This document shows, piece after piece, positions 56,243 to 64,000 of a stretch of DNA of 64,000 nt. This stretch comes from Gymnodinialimonas ceratoperidinii. Its GTDB lineage: Bacteria; Pseudomonadota; Alphaproteobacteria; Rhodobacterales; Rhodobacteraceae. How positions within the stretch are numbered: the stretch's first letter is position 1; each line of letters begins with the position of its first letter. A program made the position numbers and the translations under genes. The notes under the pieces are model-generated. The model searched no databases and was not told the DNA's origin. It worked only from the letters and a program-made list of their open reading frames with translations. The stretch is from contig NZ_CP079194.1 of the NCBI RefSeq assembly GCF_019297855.1, forward strand, positions 1,475,501 to 1,539,500, read 5' to 3'.

Positions 56243-57430
56243 ATGGCCGCACCCAATGGACGCGCGTTTCTTGTCGTGATGGACTCGGTCGGGGTCGGCC
56301 ATGCCCCCGATGCAGACGAGTTCTTCAACGGCGACCTGCCCGACACCGGCGCCAACACGCTCGGCCACATCAAGGAGGCCTGCGCCGCGGGCCGCGCGGA
56401 AGAAGGCCGAAGCGGGCCGCTGCAGGTGCCGAACCTCGACGCGCTCGGTCTCAGCGCGACGCTGGCACCGGGAGGAGAGGGGCTTTGGGGCGTGGCGGAG
56501 GAAGTCAGCGCGGGCAAGGACACGCCCTCGGGCCATTGGGAGCTGGCGGGTCTGCCGGTGCCCTTCGAATGGGCCTACTTTCCCGACAAGACCAACAGCT
56601 TCCCGCAAGAGATCCTGAACGAAGTCCAGCGGCTCTGCGGCACCGACGGGACGCTCGGCAACCAGCACGCCAGCGGCACCGAGATCATCGCGCGTTTGGG
56701 CGAGCAGCACGAGCAGTCCGGCTGGCCGATCTGCTACACCTCCGCCGACAGCGTGTTCCAGATCGCGGCCCATGAAGAGACCTTCGGGCTGGAGCGCCTG
56801 CTGCGGCTCTGCGAGGGCCTTGCCCCGATGCTGCACGCGCGCCGCATCGGCCGGGTCATCGCGCGGCCCTTCACCGGGGCGCCGGGGACCTATCGCCGCA
56901 CGGGCAATCGCCGCGACTACGCGTTGGAGCCGCCCGAGAAGACCCTGCTCGATTGGGCGACCGAGGCAGGCCGCCCGGTCATCACCATCGGCAAGATCAG
57001 CGACATTTTCGCAGGCCGGAACACCGGAGAGGTCCGCAAGGGACCCGACGCAGAGCTGATGGATCATCTGCTCGACACGGTAGAGACCGCGCCGGAGGGC
57101 GCGCTGGTCTTCGCCAATTTCGTGGAGTTCGACAGCCTCTACGGCCACCGCCGCGATGTTTCCGGCTACGCGCGGCATCTGGAGTGGTTCGACACGGCCA
57201 TTGCGCCGGTGCTCGATGCGATGCGGCCCGACGATTTGATGATCCTCACGGCCGATCACGGAAATGACCCTACGTGGCCCGGCACGGATCACACCCGGGA
57301 ACGGGTTCCGGTGCTTGCCAAGGGGCCGTATTCCGGGCATCTGGGCCTGCGCAAGTTTGCCGATGTCGGCGCTTCCGTGGCGGCTCATCTGGGGCTGTCC
57401 GAGCGCGGAGCAGGAGAGAGTTTTTTATGA
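56243..57430 (+). CDS. deoB: Phosphopentomutase
   Basis: 395 residues. Alkaline-phosphatase-superfamily metal sites: MDSVGVGHAPDAD, GANTLGHI, SGHWELAG, and DHGNDPTWPGTDHTRE. It converts (deoxy)ribose 1-phosphate to the 5-phosphate. Four-base overlap with add. Confidence 0.96.
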   Translation: MAAPNGRAFLVVMDSVGVGHAPDADEFFNGDLPDTGANTLGHIKEACAAGRAEEGRSGPLQVPNLDALGLSATLAPGGEGLWGVAEEVSAGKDTPSGHWELAGLPVPFEWAYFPDKTNSFPQEILNEVQRLCGTDGTLGNQHASGTEIIARLGEQHEQSGWPICYTSADSVFQIAAHEETFGLERLLRLCEGLAPMLHARRIGRVIARPFTGAPGTYRRTGNRRDYALEPPEKTLLDWATEAGRPVITIGKISDIFAGRNTGEVRKGPDAELMDHLLDTVETAPEGALVFANFVEFDSLYGHRRDVSGYARHLEWFDTAIAPVLDAMRPDDLMILTADHGNDPTWPGTDHTRERVPVLAKGPYSGHLGLRKFADVGASVAAHLGLSERGAGESFL

Positions 57431-58413
57431 GAGATCTTCCCAAGGTCGAATTGCACCTGCACATCGAAGGTGCGGCCCCTCCGGCGTTCATCCGCGGGTT
57501 GGCGCAGGAGAAGCGTGTCGATCTGAGCGGCATCTTCACCGAAGACGGCGGCTATGCCTACCGTGATTTCCACCACTTCCTCGAAGTCTACGAGGCGGCC
57601 TGTTCGGTCCTGACCGGACCCGAGGAATTCGCCCGGCTGACCCGTGCGGTGCTGGAAGAAAGTGCTTCCCACGGCGTGGTTTACACCGAGATGTTCATCT
57701 CGCCCGACTTCTGCGGCGGTGGCGACAAAGCCGCATGGCGCGAGTATCTCGCCGCGATCGAAGAGGCCGCCGCAGGCGTGCCCGATATCACCATGCGCGG
57801 CATTGCCACCTGCATCCGCCATTTCGGCCCCGAGAAGGCCAAGCAGGCAGCCGCCTGCGCCGCCGACACGGCGGGCGACTTCCTGACCGGCTTCGGCATG
57901 GGCGGGGCCGAGGATGCCTTCACCCCCGCCGATTTCGCCTGGGCCTTCGACTGCGCCCGCGAGGCGGGGCTCGGGATCACCACCCATGCCGGCGAATGGG
58001 GTGGGGCCAAGTCGGTGCGCGACAGCATCGAGGCGCTGAACCCCTCGCGCATCGGCCACGGGGTGCAGGCCATCGACGACCCGGCGCTCTGCGATTTGCT
58101 GGTGGAACGCGACATCACGCTGGAGGTCTGCCCGGGCTCCAACGTCTTCCTCGCCTCCAACGTCTTCAACGGTGCGGTGCCGAAACTGGCGAACCACCCG
58201 ATCGAGCGGCTGCGCGAGCGCGGCGTGAAGGTCACCGTCTCCACCGACGACCCGCCGTTCTTCCACACCACGATGACCCAGGAATACGAGAACCTCGCCC
58301 ATACCTTCGGCTATGACGAGGCGGTATTCACCGAATTGAACCAGAACGCGATGGACGCCGCTTTTTGCGACGAGACGACGCGAGAGACGATCCGAAAAAG
58401 GCTGACCCAATGA
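57427..58413 (+). CDS. add: Adenosine deaminase
   Basis: 328 residues from the ATG at 57427, overlapping the deoB stop. Metal site ELHLHIEGA, catalytic HAGEWGG, IGHGVQA and STDDPPFF are those of adenosine/adenine deaminases. It fits the salvage operon. Confidence 0.94.
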   Translation: MRDLPKVELHLHIEGAAPPAFIRGLAQEKRVDLSGIFTEDGGYAYRDFHHFLEVYEAACSVLTGPEEFARLTRAVLEESASHGVVYTEMFISPDFCGGGDKAAWREYLAAIEEAAAGVPDITMRGIATCIRHFGPEKAKQAAACAADTAGDFLTGFGMGGAEDAFTPADFAWAFDCAREAGLGITTHAGEWGGAKSVRDSIEALNPSRIGHGVQAIDDPALCDLLVERDITLEVCPGSNVFLASNVFNGAVPKLANHPIERLRERGVKVTVSTDDPPFFHTTMTQEYENLAHTFGYDEAVFTELNQNAMDAAFCDETTRETIRKRLTQ

Positions 58414-59057
58414 CCGAGACCCAAGCAACCGAGCACCTCACCGTCGTCGACCACCCGCTGGTGCAGCACAAGCTGACCCTGATGCGCGACGTGGAATGCT
58501 CGACCAAGTCGTTCCGCCAGCTCCTGCGCGAGATCAGCCACCTGCTGGCCTACGAGGTCACGCGCAACCTGCCGATGACCACGGTGACGGTGAACACGCC
58601 CCTGCAGCCGATGGAGGCCCCGGCGATCAAGGGAAAGAAGCTGGCGCTGGTCTCGATCCTGCGGGCGGGCAACGGGCTTCTGGACGGCATCCTCGAGCTG
58701 GTGCCCAACGCGCGCGTGGGCTTCGTGGGCCTTTACCGTGACCCCGAGACGCTGCAGCCGGTGGAGTATTACTACAAGGTGCCCGAGGCGATGGAGGACC
58801 GTCTGACCATCGTCGTCGACCCGATGCTGGCCACGGGCAATTCCACGGTCGCCGCCGTCAACCGCCTGAAGGAAGGCGGGGCGCGCAACATCCGTTTCCT
58901 GTGCCTGCTGGCCTCTCCGGAAGGGGTCGCGCGGATGAAAGAGGCGCATCCCGATGTGCCCATCGTCACCGCCGCGCTGGACGACCATCTGAACGATCAC
59001 GGCTACATCGTGCCGGGTCTGGGCGATGCCGGCGACCGGATGTTCGGTACCAAATAA
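58410..59057 (+). CDS. upp: Uracil phosphoribosyltransferase
   Basis: 215 residues from the ATG at 58410 that overlaps add; the upstream extension is not needed. PRPP site [16 protein letters not shown], with [14 protein letters not shown] and [10 protein letters not shown]. It turns uracil plus PRPP into UMP, the last step of this salvage group. Confidence 0.96.
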   Translation: MTETQATEHLTVVDHPLVQHKLTLMRDVECSTKSFRQLLREISHLLAYEVTRNLPMTTVTVNTPLQPMEAPAIKGKKLALVSILRAGNGLLDGILELVPNARVGFVGLYRDPETLQPVEYYYKVPEAMEDRLTIVVDPMLATGNSTVAAVNRLKEGGARNIRFLCLLASPEGVARMKEAHPDVPIVTAALDDHLNDHGYIVPGLGDAGDRMFGTK

Positions 59058-59129
59058 CCCTGTGATCCCCTTTACTTGGCGGCAATTTTCGCCCTAGATA
59101 TCCACAAGCGTTTATCTGGGGGATATCGC

Positions 59130-60287
59130 ATGTCTATCAAACATTGGCGCAGTGTCGCCGCTTTAAGCCTGTCTTTGGGATTGGTCCTGCCCGTTGCCTC
59201 TGCCGCACAGGGCGTACCTGCCGAGATACCATCCTCGTCCTATTCGGGGGATCAATATATCGACAGCCGAGGCTGCGTTTTCGTCCGCGTGGGCTTTGGT
59301 GCCGCCACCGAATGGGTGCCGCGCGTGGGCCGCGACCGCAACCAGGTCTGCGGCCAGACGCCGAGCAGCGGTGTTGCCCGCACGCAGCCTGATCTGACCG
59401 CCGACAGCGGCGTGACCGTGATCGGCGGCGCAGCGCCCGTAGCGGCGGCGCCCGCACCGGCCCCGGCACCCACGGCACCGCCCGTTGTCGTCGCGGCGCC
59501 CGTTGTCGCAGCACCCCAGGTGCAGGTGGCGACCCCGGCGCCGGTCACGATCCAGGCCCCGCAGGCCACGACCGGTTGCCCCAACCTTCCCGCGGCCCAC
59601 CAGCCCTACTTCACGGGCGAGGGCGTGCGGTGCGGACCGCAGGCGCATTTCCCCGGCACGGTCGGCCCCCAGTCCAGCCTTGGGGGCGCGGCGGCAGAGC
59701 CACGCACCGGCACGCCGCGCAGCTTCGCGTTGAGCGCGCCGCCTCCGGGCTACGAGGTCGCCTGGGATGACGGCCGCCTGAACCCCTACCGCGGTCTCGG
59801 CACCCCGGCGGGGCAGGCGCAGATGGAACAGGTCTGGACCAACACGGTGCCGCGTCGTCTGGCCTCCGTCCCGATCACGCGGGGCACGCAGGTGCTGACC
59901 CGTCGACAGGCCGCCGCCGCGGCACTGGCAGCCCGCACCGCCGCCGAGACCCCTGCCACGGGGGCGCTGGTGTCTGCCGGAACACGCACCACGCGGTCCC
60001 GTGTCCCGCTTGCCGGAGAGCCCACGGCCCCCGCCACCAACGAGGTGCGCGTCGGCGCAGGCCATCGCCACGTTCTGGCCGGCACCTTCCGGGGCGAGGG
60101 CGACGCGTCGAGCGCGTATCAGCGCCTCGCAGCATCGGGCCTGCCTGCCCGGATCGGGCGCGTGCAGCGGCAGGGTCAGACCCTCTTCGTGGTCATGGCC
60201 GGGCCGTACAACGATCCGCAATCCCTCGGCCGCGCGCTGCTTCAGACCCGCAGTGCCGGCTTTTCCGGAGCGATCACCCGGAACTGA
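59130..60287 (+). CDS. SPOR-domain exported protein
   Basis: 385 residues from the ATG at 59130 (GGGGGA upstream). Signal peptide (about 1-24), a small conserved Cys-containing region (DSRGCVFVRVGFG), a long Ala/Pro/Val low-complexity linker, a second Cys region and a C-terminal SPOR domain (about 305-385; HRHVLAGTFRGEGDASSAYQRLAASGLPARIGRV). SPOR domains bind septal peptidoglycan. Role in division or wall turnover inferred. Confidence 0.88.
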   Translation: MSIKHWRSVAALSLSLGLVLPVASAAQGVPAEIPSSSYSGDQYIDSRGCVFVRVGFGAATEWVPRVGRDRNQVCGQTPSSGVARTQPDLTADSGVTVIGGAAPVAAAPAPAPAPTAPPVVVAAPVVAAPQVQVATPAPVTIQAPQATTGCPNLPAAHQPYFTGEGVRCGPQAHFPGTVGPQSSLGGAAAEPRTGTPRSFALSAPPPGYEVAWDDGRLNPYRGLGTPAGQAQMEQVWTNTVPRRLASVPITRGTQVLTRRQAAAAALAARTAAETPATGALVSAGTRTTRSRVPLAGEPTAPATNEVRVGAGHRHVLAGTFRGEGDASSAYQRLAASGLPARIGRVQRQGQTLFVVMAGPYNDPQSLGRALLQTRSAGFSGAITRN

Positions 60288-60310
60288 TTGGACGGTGTCG
60301 CGTCTTCTTA

Positions 60311-60341
60311 ATGCGGGTCGCCCGGCGCGGCCCGCATTTTT
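60311..60341 (+). terminator. Rho-independent terminator after the SPOR gene
   Basis: ATGCGGG (60311-60317) and CCCGCAT (60331-60337) flank a GC-rich loop and run into five T residues. Confidence 0.85.
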
Positions 60342-60371
60342 CTATGTCTGAGACGATCGCGGGAGAAGTCG

Positions 60372-61301
60372 ATGGGACAGGGTCATGATCACGGCGACGG
60401 GCACCACCACGGGCCGACCCTCTCCCCCGACGCGCCCGAGAGCGAGCGTCGTTCCAAGGAGCGCGCGATTGCCATTGCGGCCGGTCTGACCGGCGCTTTC
60501 ATGGGCGCGGAGGTCATCGGCGGGTTGGTCTCGAGCAGCCTCGCCCTGCTGGCAGATGCGGGCCACATGCTGACCGACTTCGCCTCGCTCCTCCTCGCGT
60601 GGCTGGCGTTTCGCCTGTCGCGTCGCCCGGCGGATTGGAAGCGCAACTATGGGTTCGACCGCTTCTCGGTGCTCGCCGCTTTCGTGAACGGGTTGAGCCT
60701 CTTCGCCATCGCGATATGGATCCTCGTGGAAGCCGTGCAGCGGCTGCGTGAGCCGTCGGAGGTTCTGGGCGGGCTGATGCTCTGGGTCGCGGTCGCGGGG
60801 CTGCTGGTGAACATCGCGGCCTTCTGGGTGCTGTCGCGCGCCGAGGGCGACAACCTCAACGTCCGCGCGGCGGCGCTTCATGTCATGGGCGACCTTTTAG
60901 GCTCGGTCGCCGCCATCGTCGCCTCCCTCGTGATCATCTGGACGGGCTGGACGCCGATTGACCCGATCCTCTCGGTGCTTGTCGTCCTGTTGATCCTGCG
61001 GTCCGCTTGGTCGGTGCTGAAAGAGAGCGGGCACATCCTGCTGGAAGGCGCGCCCAAGGGCTTCGACCGGCGGGCCATTTCCGAGGATCTTGCGGCCAAC
61101 GTCGACGGGGTCGCACGGGCCCATCATCTCCACGCCTGGTCGATCACGCAGGAGCGTCCCATGGCTTCGCTGGAAGTCGATCTCGAACCCGGCGCCGATC
61201 ATGAGGTCGTGCGGCGCGCTGTGAAAGAACGGGTGCAGCACCTGTCCGGTGTACGCCATGTGACCGTGGAGATCACGGGCGAGATGCCGTCCAAGGCATA
61301 G
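60372..61301 (+). CDS. CDF-family zinc transporter (ZitB/CzcD-like)
   Basis: 309 residues. His-rich start (GHDHGDGHHHG), six helices with HMLTD (TM2) and HVMGD (TM5) intact, and a C-terminal domain (HHLHAWSITQERPMASLEVDL). Canonical Zn2+ efflux protein of the core chromosome, useful for comparison with the island CDF that lost both Asp. Confidence 0.93.
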   Translation: MGQGHDHGDGHHHGPTLSPDAPESERRSKERAIAIAAGLTGAFMGAEVIGGLVSSSLALLADAGHMLTDFASLLLAWLAFRLSRRPADWKRNYGFDRFSVLAAFVNGLSLFAIAIWILVEAVQRLREPSEVLGGLMLWVAVAGLLVNIAAFWVLSRAEGDNLNVRAAALHVMGDLLGSVAAIVASLVIIWTGWTPIDPILSVLVVLLILRSAWSVLKESGHILLEGAPKGFDRRAISEDLAANVDGVARAHHLHAWSITQERPMASLEVDLEPGADHEVVRRAVKERVQHLSGVRHVTVEITGEMPSKA

Positions 61302-61303
61302 GG

Positions 61304-62323
61304 TCAGGTCGTGCAGATTTCCTGCAAGCTGACCCAATCGGCATCGCTGAGAACCGGCTCCCCCCCGCCGCCCCGCATCGGGTCGGCCTCGATCAGCCCC
61401 AGAACCTGCTCACCCGAAACATCCCGCGCGAAGGCATAGGGCTGCGAGGAGATCCGCGCTGCCTCGAACCGTTCGAGAAGGGCGGCGTCATCGACCATCG
61501 CCCCATCGCGCGACAGCAGGCGCGCGGCATGGGCGTGGATGGCCTCGTCCGAGATCTCTCCGGTGGTCAGCAGGCGGAAGGTGACGCCGAGACCGGCCTC
61601 GGACAGGAAGGTTTCGACCGGATCCTGCGCCGCGACACGGACCGCTTCCGCCAACAGGTAGCCTGCGAAGACCTCGGGCGTCTCGAAATCCTCGGCCAGG
61701 GCGGCCGAGGCCGCGACGATGTTGCCGGGCAGGCCGAGGGTGTCTGGGATCGTGGCGGGAAAGATCACCAGTTGCGGGGCGTTCTCCTGTCCGAAGGTCC
61801 GCACGGCGAGGCGAAGAAGCGCCGTGCGCCCGCCGCGCCCGGTGCAGGGGCGGCCCGCGATATGGGTCATTTGGGCAAGCAATTGCTGGCCGATCTCTAC
61901 CCGTTTGGCCTCGGGCAGCAGCGTTACCGTCTGCCGCGTCAGCGCGCCGGGCAGCCAGAAGACTGCCAGCGCTGCGGCGAGGGCGACGGACCCGAGACCG
62001 AGCACCAGGCGCAGCCGGCCGGGACGGGGGCGCGTTCTGGCGATGGCGGTGCGAATGCGCTCGATCGCCTCGACCATCTCGGCGTCGGCGATCTCCAATT
62101 CCTCGTCACTGTCCCGCGCGGGCGCGTAAAGAGCCGGCGCCTTGCCGGGATTGAGCCTTTCAATGGCAGGCAGGGACCAATGGCCAAGCGCCGCGCCGGA
62201 GGAGGACGACATCACGAGCGTGGCCTCGCCCAAGGTGACGACAACCTCGCGGCGCTGCTCGTCAGCGCTCTCGCGCCACAGGCCCAAGGCCTCGAGCCGC
62301 GCGTATTTCTTGAGTGCTGTCAT
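61304..62323 (-). CDS. Membrane protein of unknown function
   Basis: 339 residues. A soluble N-terminal PH-like region (about 1-75) precedes one membrane helix (about 105-125, LRLVLGLGSVALAAALAVFW) and a C-terminal domain with GQQLLAQMTHIAGRPCTGRGGRTALLRL and a run of helices. The C-terminal part resembles an inactive peptidase region, but no HExxH is present. I do not know its function. It converges on the CDF gene with a 2-base gap. Confidence 0.75.
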   Translation of the reverse strand: MTALKKYARLEALGLWRESADEQRREVVVTLGEATLVMSSSSGAALGHWSLPAIERLNPGKAPALYAPARDSDEELEIADAEMVEAIERIRTAIARTRPRPGRLRLVLGLGSVALAAALAVFWLPGALTRQTVTLLPEAKRVEIGQQLLAQMTHIAGRPCTGRGGRTALLRLAVRTFGQENAPQLVIFPATIPDTLGLPGNIVAASAALAEDFETPEVFAGYLLAEAVRVAAQDPVETFLSEAGLGVTFRLLTTGEISDEAIHAHAARLLSRDGAMVDDAALLERFEAARISSQPYAFARDVSGEQVLGLIEADPMRGGGGEPVLSDADWVSLQEICTT

Positions 62324-62594
62324 CTTTCGGTCATGTGTCCCGTGAACCGCCCGCGTCAGGGCGGCAGCTTAGGGGAGGGGCGGGGTCCTCTCAACGGTAA
62401 AGCGTTGATTCCAACGGCTCCTGCGCGGGATCAAGGCCGCAGGCCGCCGCGCATCGCCGGGCCGCCCCCCGGCACGGCGATTTTGCTGCGGTTGGCACAA
62501 GGTCTGCGACGAGCGCCTGTGTTTCTGCCATAAAGTGCCAGTCATTGCGATTGGATCGCCGCACCGCGGCCCGGCGATGCGCGGCTCAGGGAGG

Positions 62595-64000
62595 CTACAG
62601 GGTGCGGGCGCGGGCGCGGAGTTCGAACTTCTGGATCTTTCCGGTGGAAGTCTTGGGTAGCTCGGTGAAAAAGACCGCCTTGGGGGTCTTGAACCCGGCT
62701 AGCCGTTCGCGGGCGAAGGCGATGATATCGGGCTCGGTCGCCTGTGCCCCCTCCTTCAGCTCGACGAAGGCGCAGGGCACCTCGCCCCATTTCTCGTCAG
62801 GCCGCGCCACCACGGCGCAGAGCGAGACGGCGGGGTGGTGCATCAGCACGCCCTCGACCTCGACCGACGAGATGTTCTCACCACCCGAGATGATGATGTC
62901 CTTGGCGCGGTCGGCGATCTGGATGTAGCTGTCGGGGTGCTGCACGGCGATATCGCCGGTGTGGAAATAGCCCCCCGCGAAGGCCTCGGCGGTCGCCTCG
63001 GGGTTCTTGTAGTAGCCCTTCATCGTGACATTGCCGCGCATCATGATCTCGCCCGTGGCGGTGCCGTCCATCGGGATTTGCGCCATGGTCTCGGGGTCCA
63101 TGACGGTGATGTGGTCCATGTTGGGCAGCGCCACGCCCTGGCGTGCCTTGATCCCGGCGCGGGCCGCCGCGTCCAGATCGGACCAATCGTCGTCCTGCCA
63201 GACGCATTCGGTGGCATGGCCGTAGCTCTCGGTCAGCCCGTAGACCTGGGTGACGTGGAAGCCCATCGTCTCGATCGCGGCGAGGGTGGCCGCGGCGGGC
63301 GGGGCGCCGGCGGTAAAGACCTCGACCCGGTGATCAAAGGCGCGTCGGTCCTCGTCCTTCGCGTTCACCAGCATGTTCAGCACGATCGGCGCGCCGCCCA
63401 TGTGGGTCACGCCTTCATCGGCGATGGCATCGTAGATCGCGGTGGCGGTGATCTCGCGGCAGCAGACGAGGGTGCCGCCCACGGCGGGCATCATCCAGGT
63501 GTGGCACCAGTTGTTGCAGTGGAACATCGGCACGATGGTCAGGTAGATCGGGTAGAGCGTCATCCGCCAGGAGATCGGCGTGCCCATGGTGATCAGGTAG
63601 GCGCCGCGGTGGTGGTAGACGACCCCCTTGGGTCGTCCGGTGGTGCCGGAGGTGTAGTTGAGCGCGATGCTCTCCCATTCATCTTCGGGCATCTGCCAGG
63701 GGGCTTCGGGGTCGCCCTCCTCCAGCAGTGCCTCGTAGGTGGTGTAGCGCCCGGTGGCGGGGTGGCCCGCGTCGGCGTCGGGCACCTCGATGATCTGCGG
63801 CGCGGGGCCTTCCATTGCCTCGAGGGCCTTCTCGACCAGCGGCAGGAATTGCGTGTCGGCGAGGATCAGCGCCGTCTCGGCGTGGTCGAAGATATAGGCG
63901 ACGGTGGCGACATCGAGGCGGATGTTGATCGCGTTCAGCACCGCGCCGGAGGCCGGCACGCCGAAATGCGCCTCGGCATGGGCGTAGGTGTTGGGCAGCA
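62595..64000 (-). CDS. Acyl-CoA synthetase, N-terminus outside the window
   Basis: The frame stays open to the window edge (VPASGAVLNAINIRLD and before), so the start is missing. ANL-family motifs: LNYTSGTTGRPKGVVYHHRGAYL, VYGLTESYGHATE, YFHTGDIAV, and catalytic Lys in STGKIQKFELR. It activates a carboxylic acid to acyl-CoA; close to the acyl-CoA synthetases used for 3-methylmercaptopropionate or medium-chain acids in roseobacters, but substrate is not certain. Confidence 0.9.
   Translation of the reverse strand, partial: LPNTYAHAEAHFGVPASGAVLNAINIRLDVATVAYIFDHAETALILADTQFLPLVEKALEAMEGPAPQIIEVPDADAGHPATGRYTTYEALLEEGDPEAPWQMPEDEWESIALNYTSGTTGRPKGVVYHHRGAYLITMGTPISWRMTLYPIYLTIVPMFHCNNWCHTWMMPAVGGTLVCCREITATAIYDAIADEGVTHMGGAPIVLNMLVNAKDEDRRAFDHRVEVFTAGAPPAAATLAAIETMGFHVTQVYGLTESYGHATECVWQDDDWSDLDAAARAGIKARQGVALPNMDHITVMDPETMAQIPMDGTATGEIMMRGNVTMKGYYKNPEATAEAFAGGYFHTGDIAVQHPDSYIQIADRAKDIIISGGENISSVEVEGVLMHHPAVSLCAVVARPDEKWGEVPCAFVELKEGAQATEPDIIAFARERLAGFKTPKAVFFTELPKTSTGKIQKFELRARARTL

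Overview
The window looks like a chromosome segment of a Rhodobacteraceae (Roseobacter-group) alphaproteobacterium. The evidence is the protein families and their order: class II FBPase next to homoserine dehydrogenase, a deoA-deoB-add-upp salvage run, malic enzyme with a phosphotransacetylase tail, DUF3768, TRAP permeases and mntR. It falls into two parts that meet at a tRNA-Glu near 40.9 kb. Left of the tRNA the DNA has visibly lower GC and carries insertion sequences, gene fragments, a serine recombinase and many metal genes, so it reads as an acquired island. Right of it the DNA is GC-rich, densely packed housekeeping sequence.

Island, 1-31 kb (metals, thiols, envelope): the 3' end of a DsbD/ScsB-type gene; a minus-strand operon of two-component regulator, sensor kinase and ccmF-ccmG-ccmH-ccmI; a Met-rich EF-hand protein; a CueR-type promoter driving a small membrane protein, a TVP38-type protein, a Cu+ ATPase and an atypical CDF protein; a DUF411 protein with a Cys-rich beta-propeller; an L,D-transpeptidase; a Zn/Cd-type ATPase followed by TRAP permease genes dctQ and dctM and a second L,D-transpeptidase; mntR divergent from a multicopper oxidase and ZIP transporter; a six-gene operon Sco-DsbB-DsbA-PCuAC-Sco-M23 peptidase; a MerR regulator with ynfA; and a cytosolic transglutaminase-like protein with a CDF transporter. 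Four promoters with TTGAA(G/C) -35 boxes and 18-19 bp dyad spacers suggest one divalent-metal MerR regulon joining metal export, periplasmic copper/thiol chemistry and cell-wall enzymes. A fifth promoter has a CueR-like dyad.

Island, 31-40.9 kb (mobile module): an IS3-family element with a broken orfB, an SDR fragment, an arsR gene with a clear operator, an AHSA1-type gene cut by a second IS3-family element with a 4-bp target duplication, a large serine recombinase with a 48-residue upstream partner, a conjugation-type ATPase, a DUF3768 protein, and an XRE regulator overlapping a RuvC-like protein, ending at the 3' side of tRNA-Glu.

Core, 41-64 kb: recJ, a cysteine hydrolase, glpX, hom, a small lipoprotein, a TetR regulator, a fatty acid desaturase, glyA, nadK, maeB (with a perfect palindrome upstream), a soluble hybrid histidine kinase, cdd-deoA-deoB-add-upp, a SPOR-domain protein, a canonical CDF transporter, a membrane protein of unknown function and the 3' part of an acyl-CoA synthetase gene.

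The most interesting reading is that the island may be a metal-controlled envelope programme rather than only a set of pumps. It carries two extra L,D-transpeptidases and an M23-type protein with an altered active site, and it puts a TRAP permease pair and a transglutaminase-like enzyme into metal-efflux operons. All functions are assigned by reading motifs; no searches were run.
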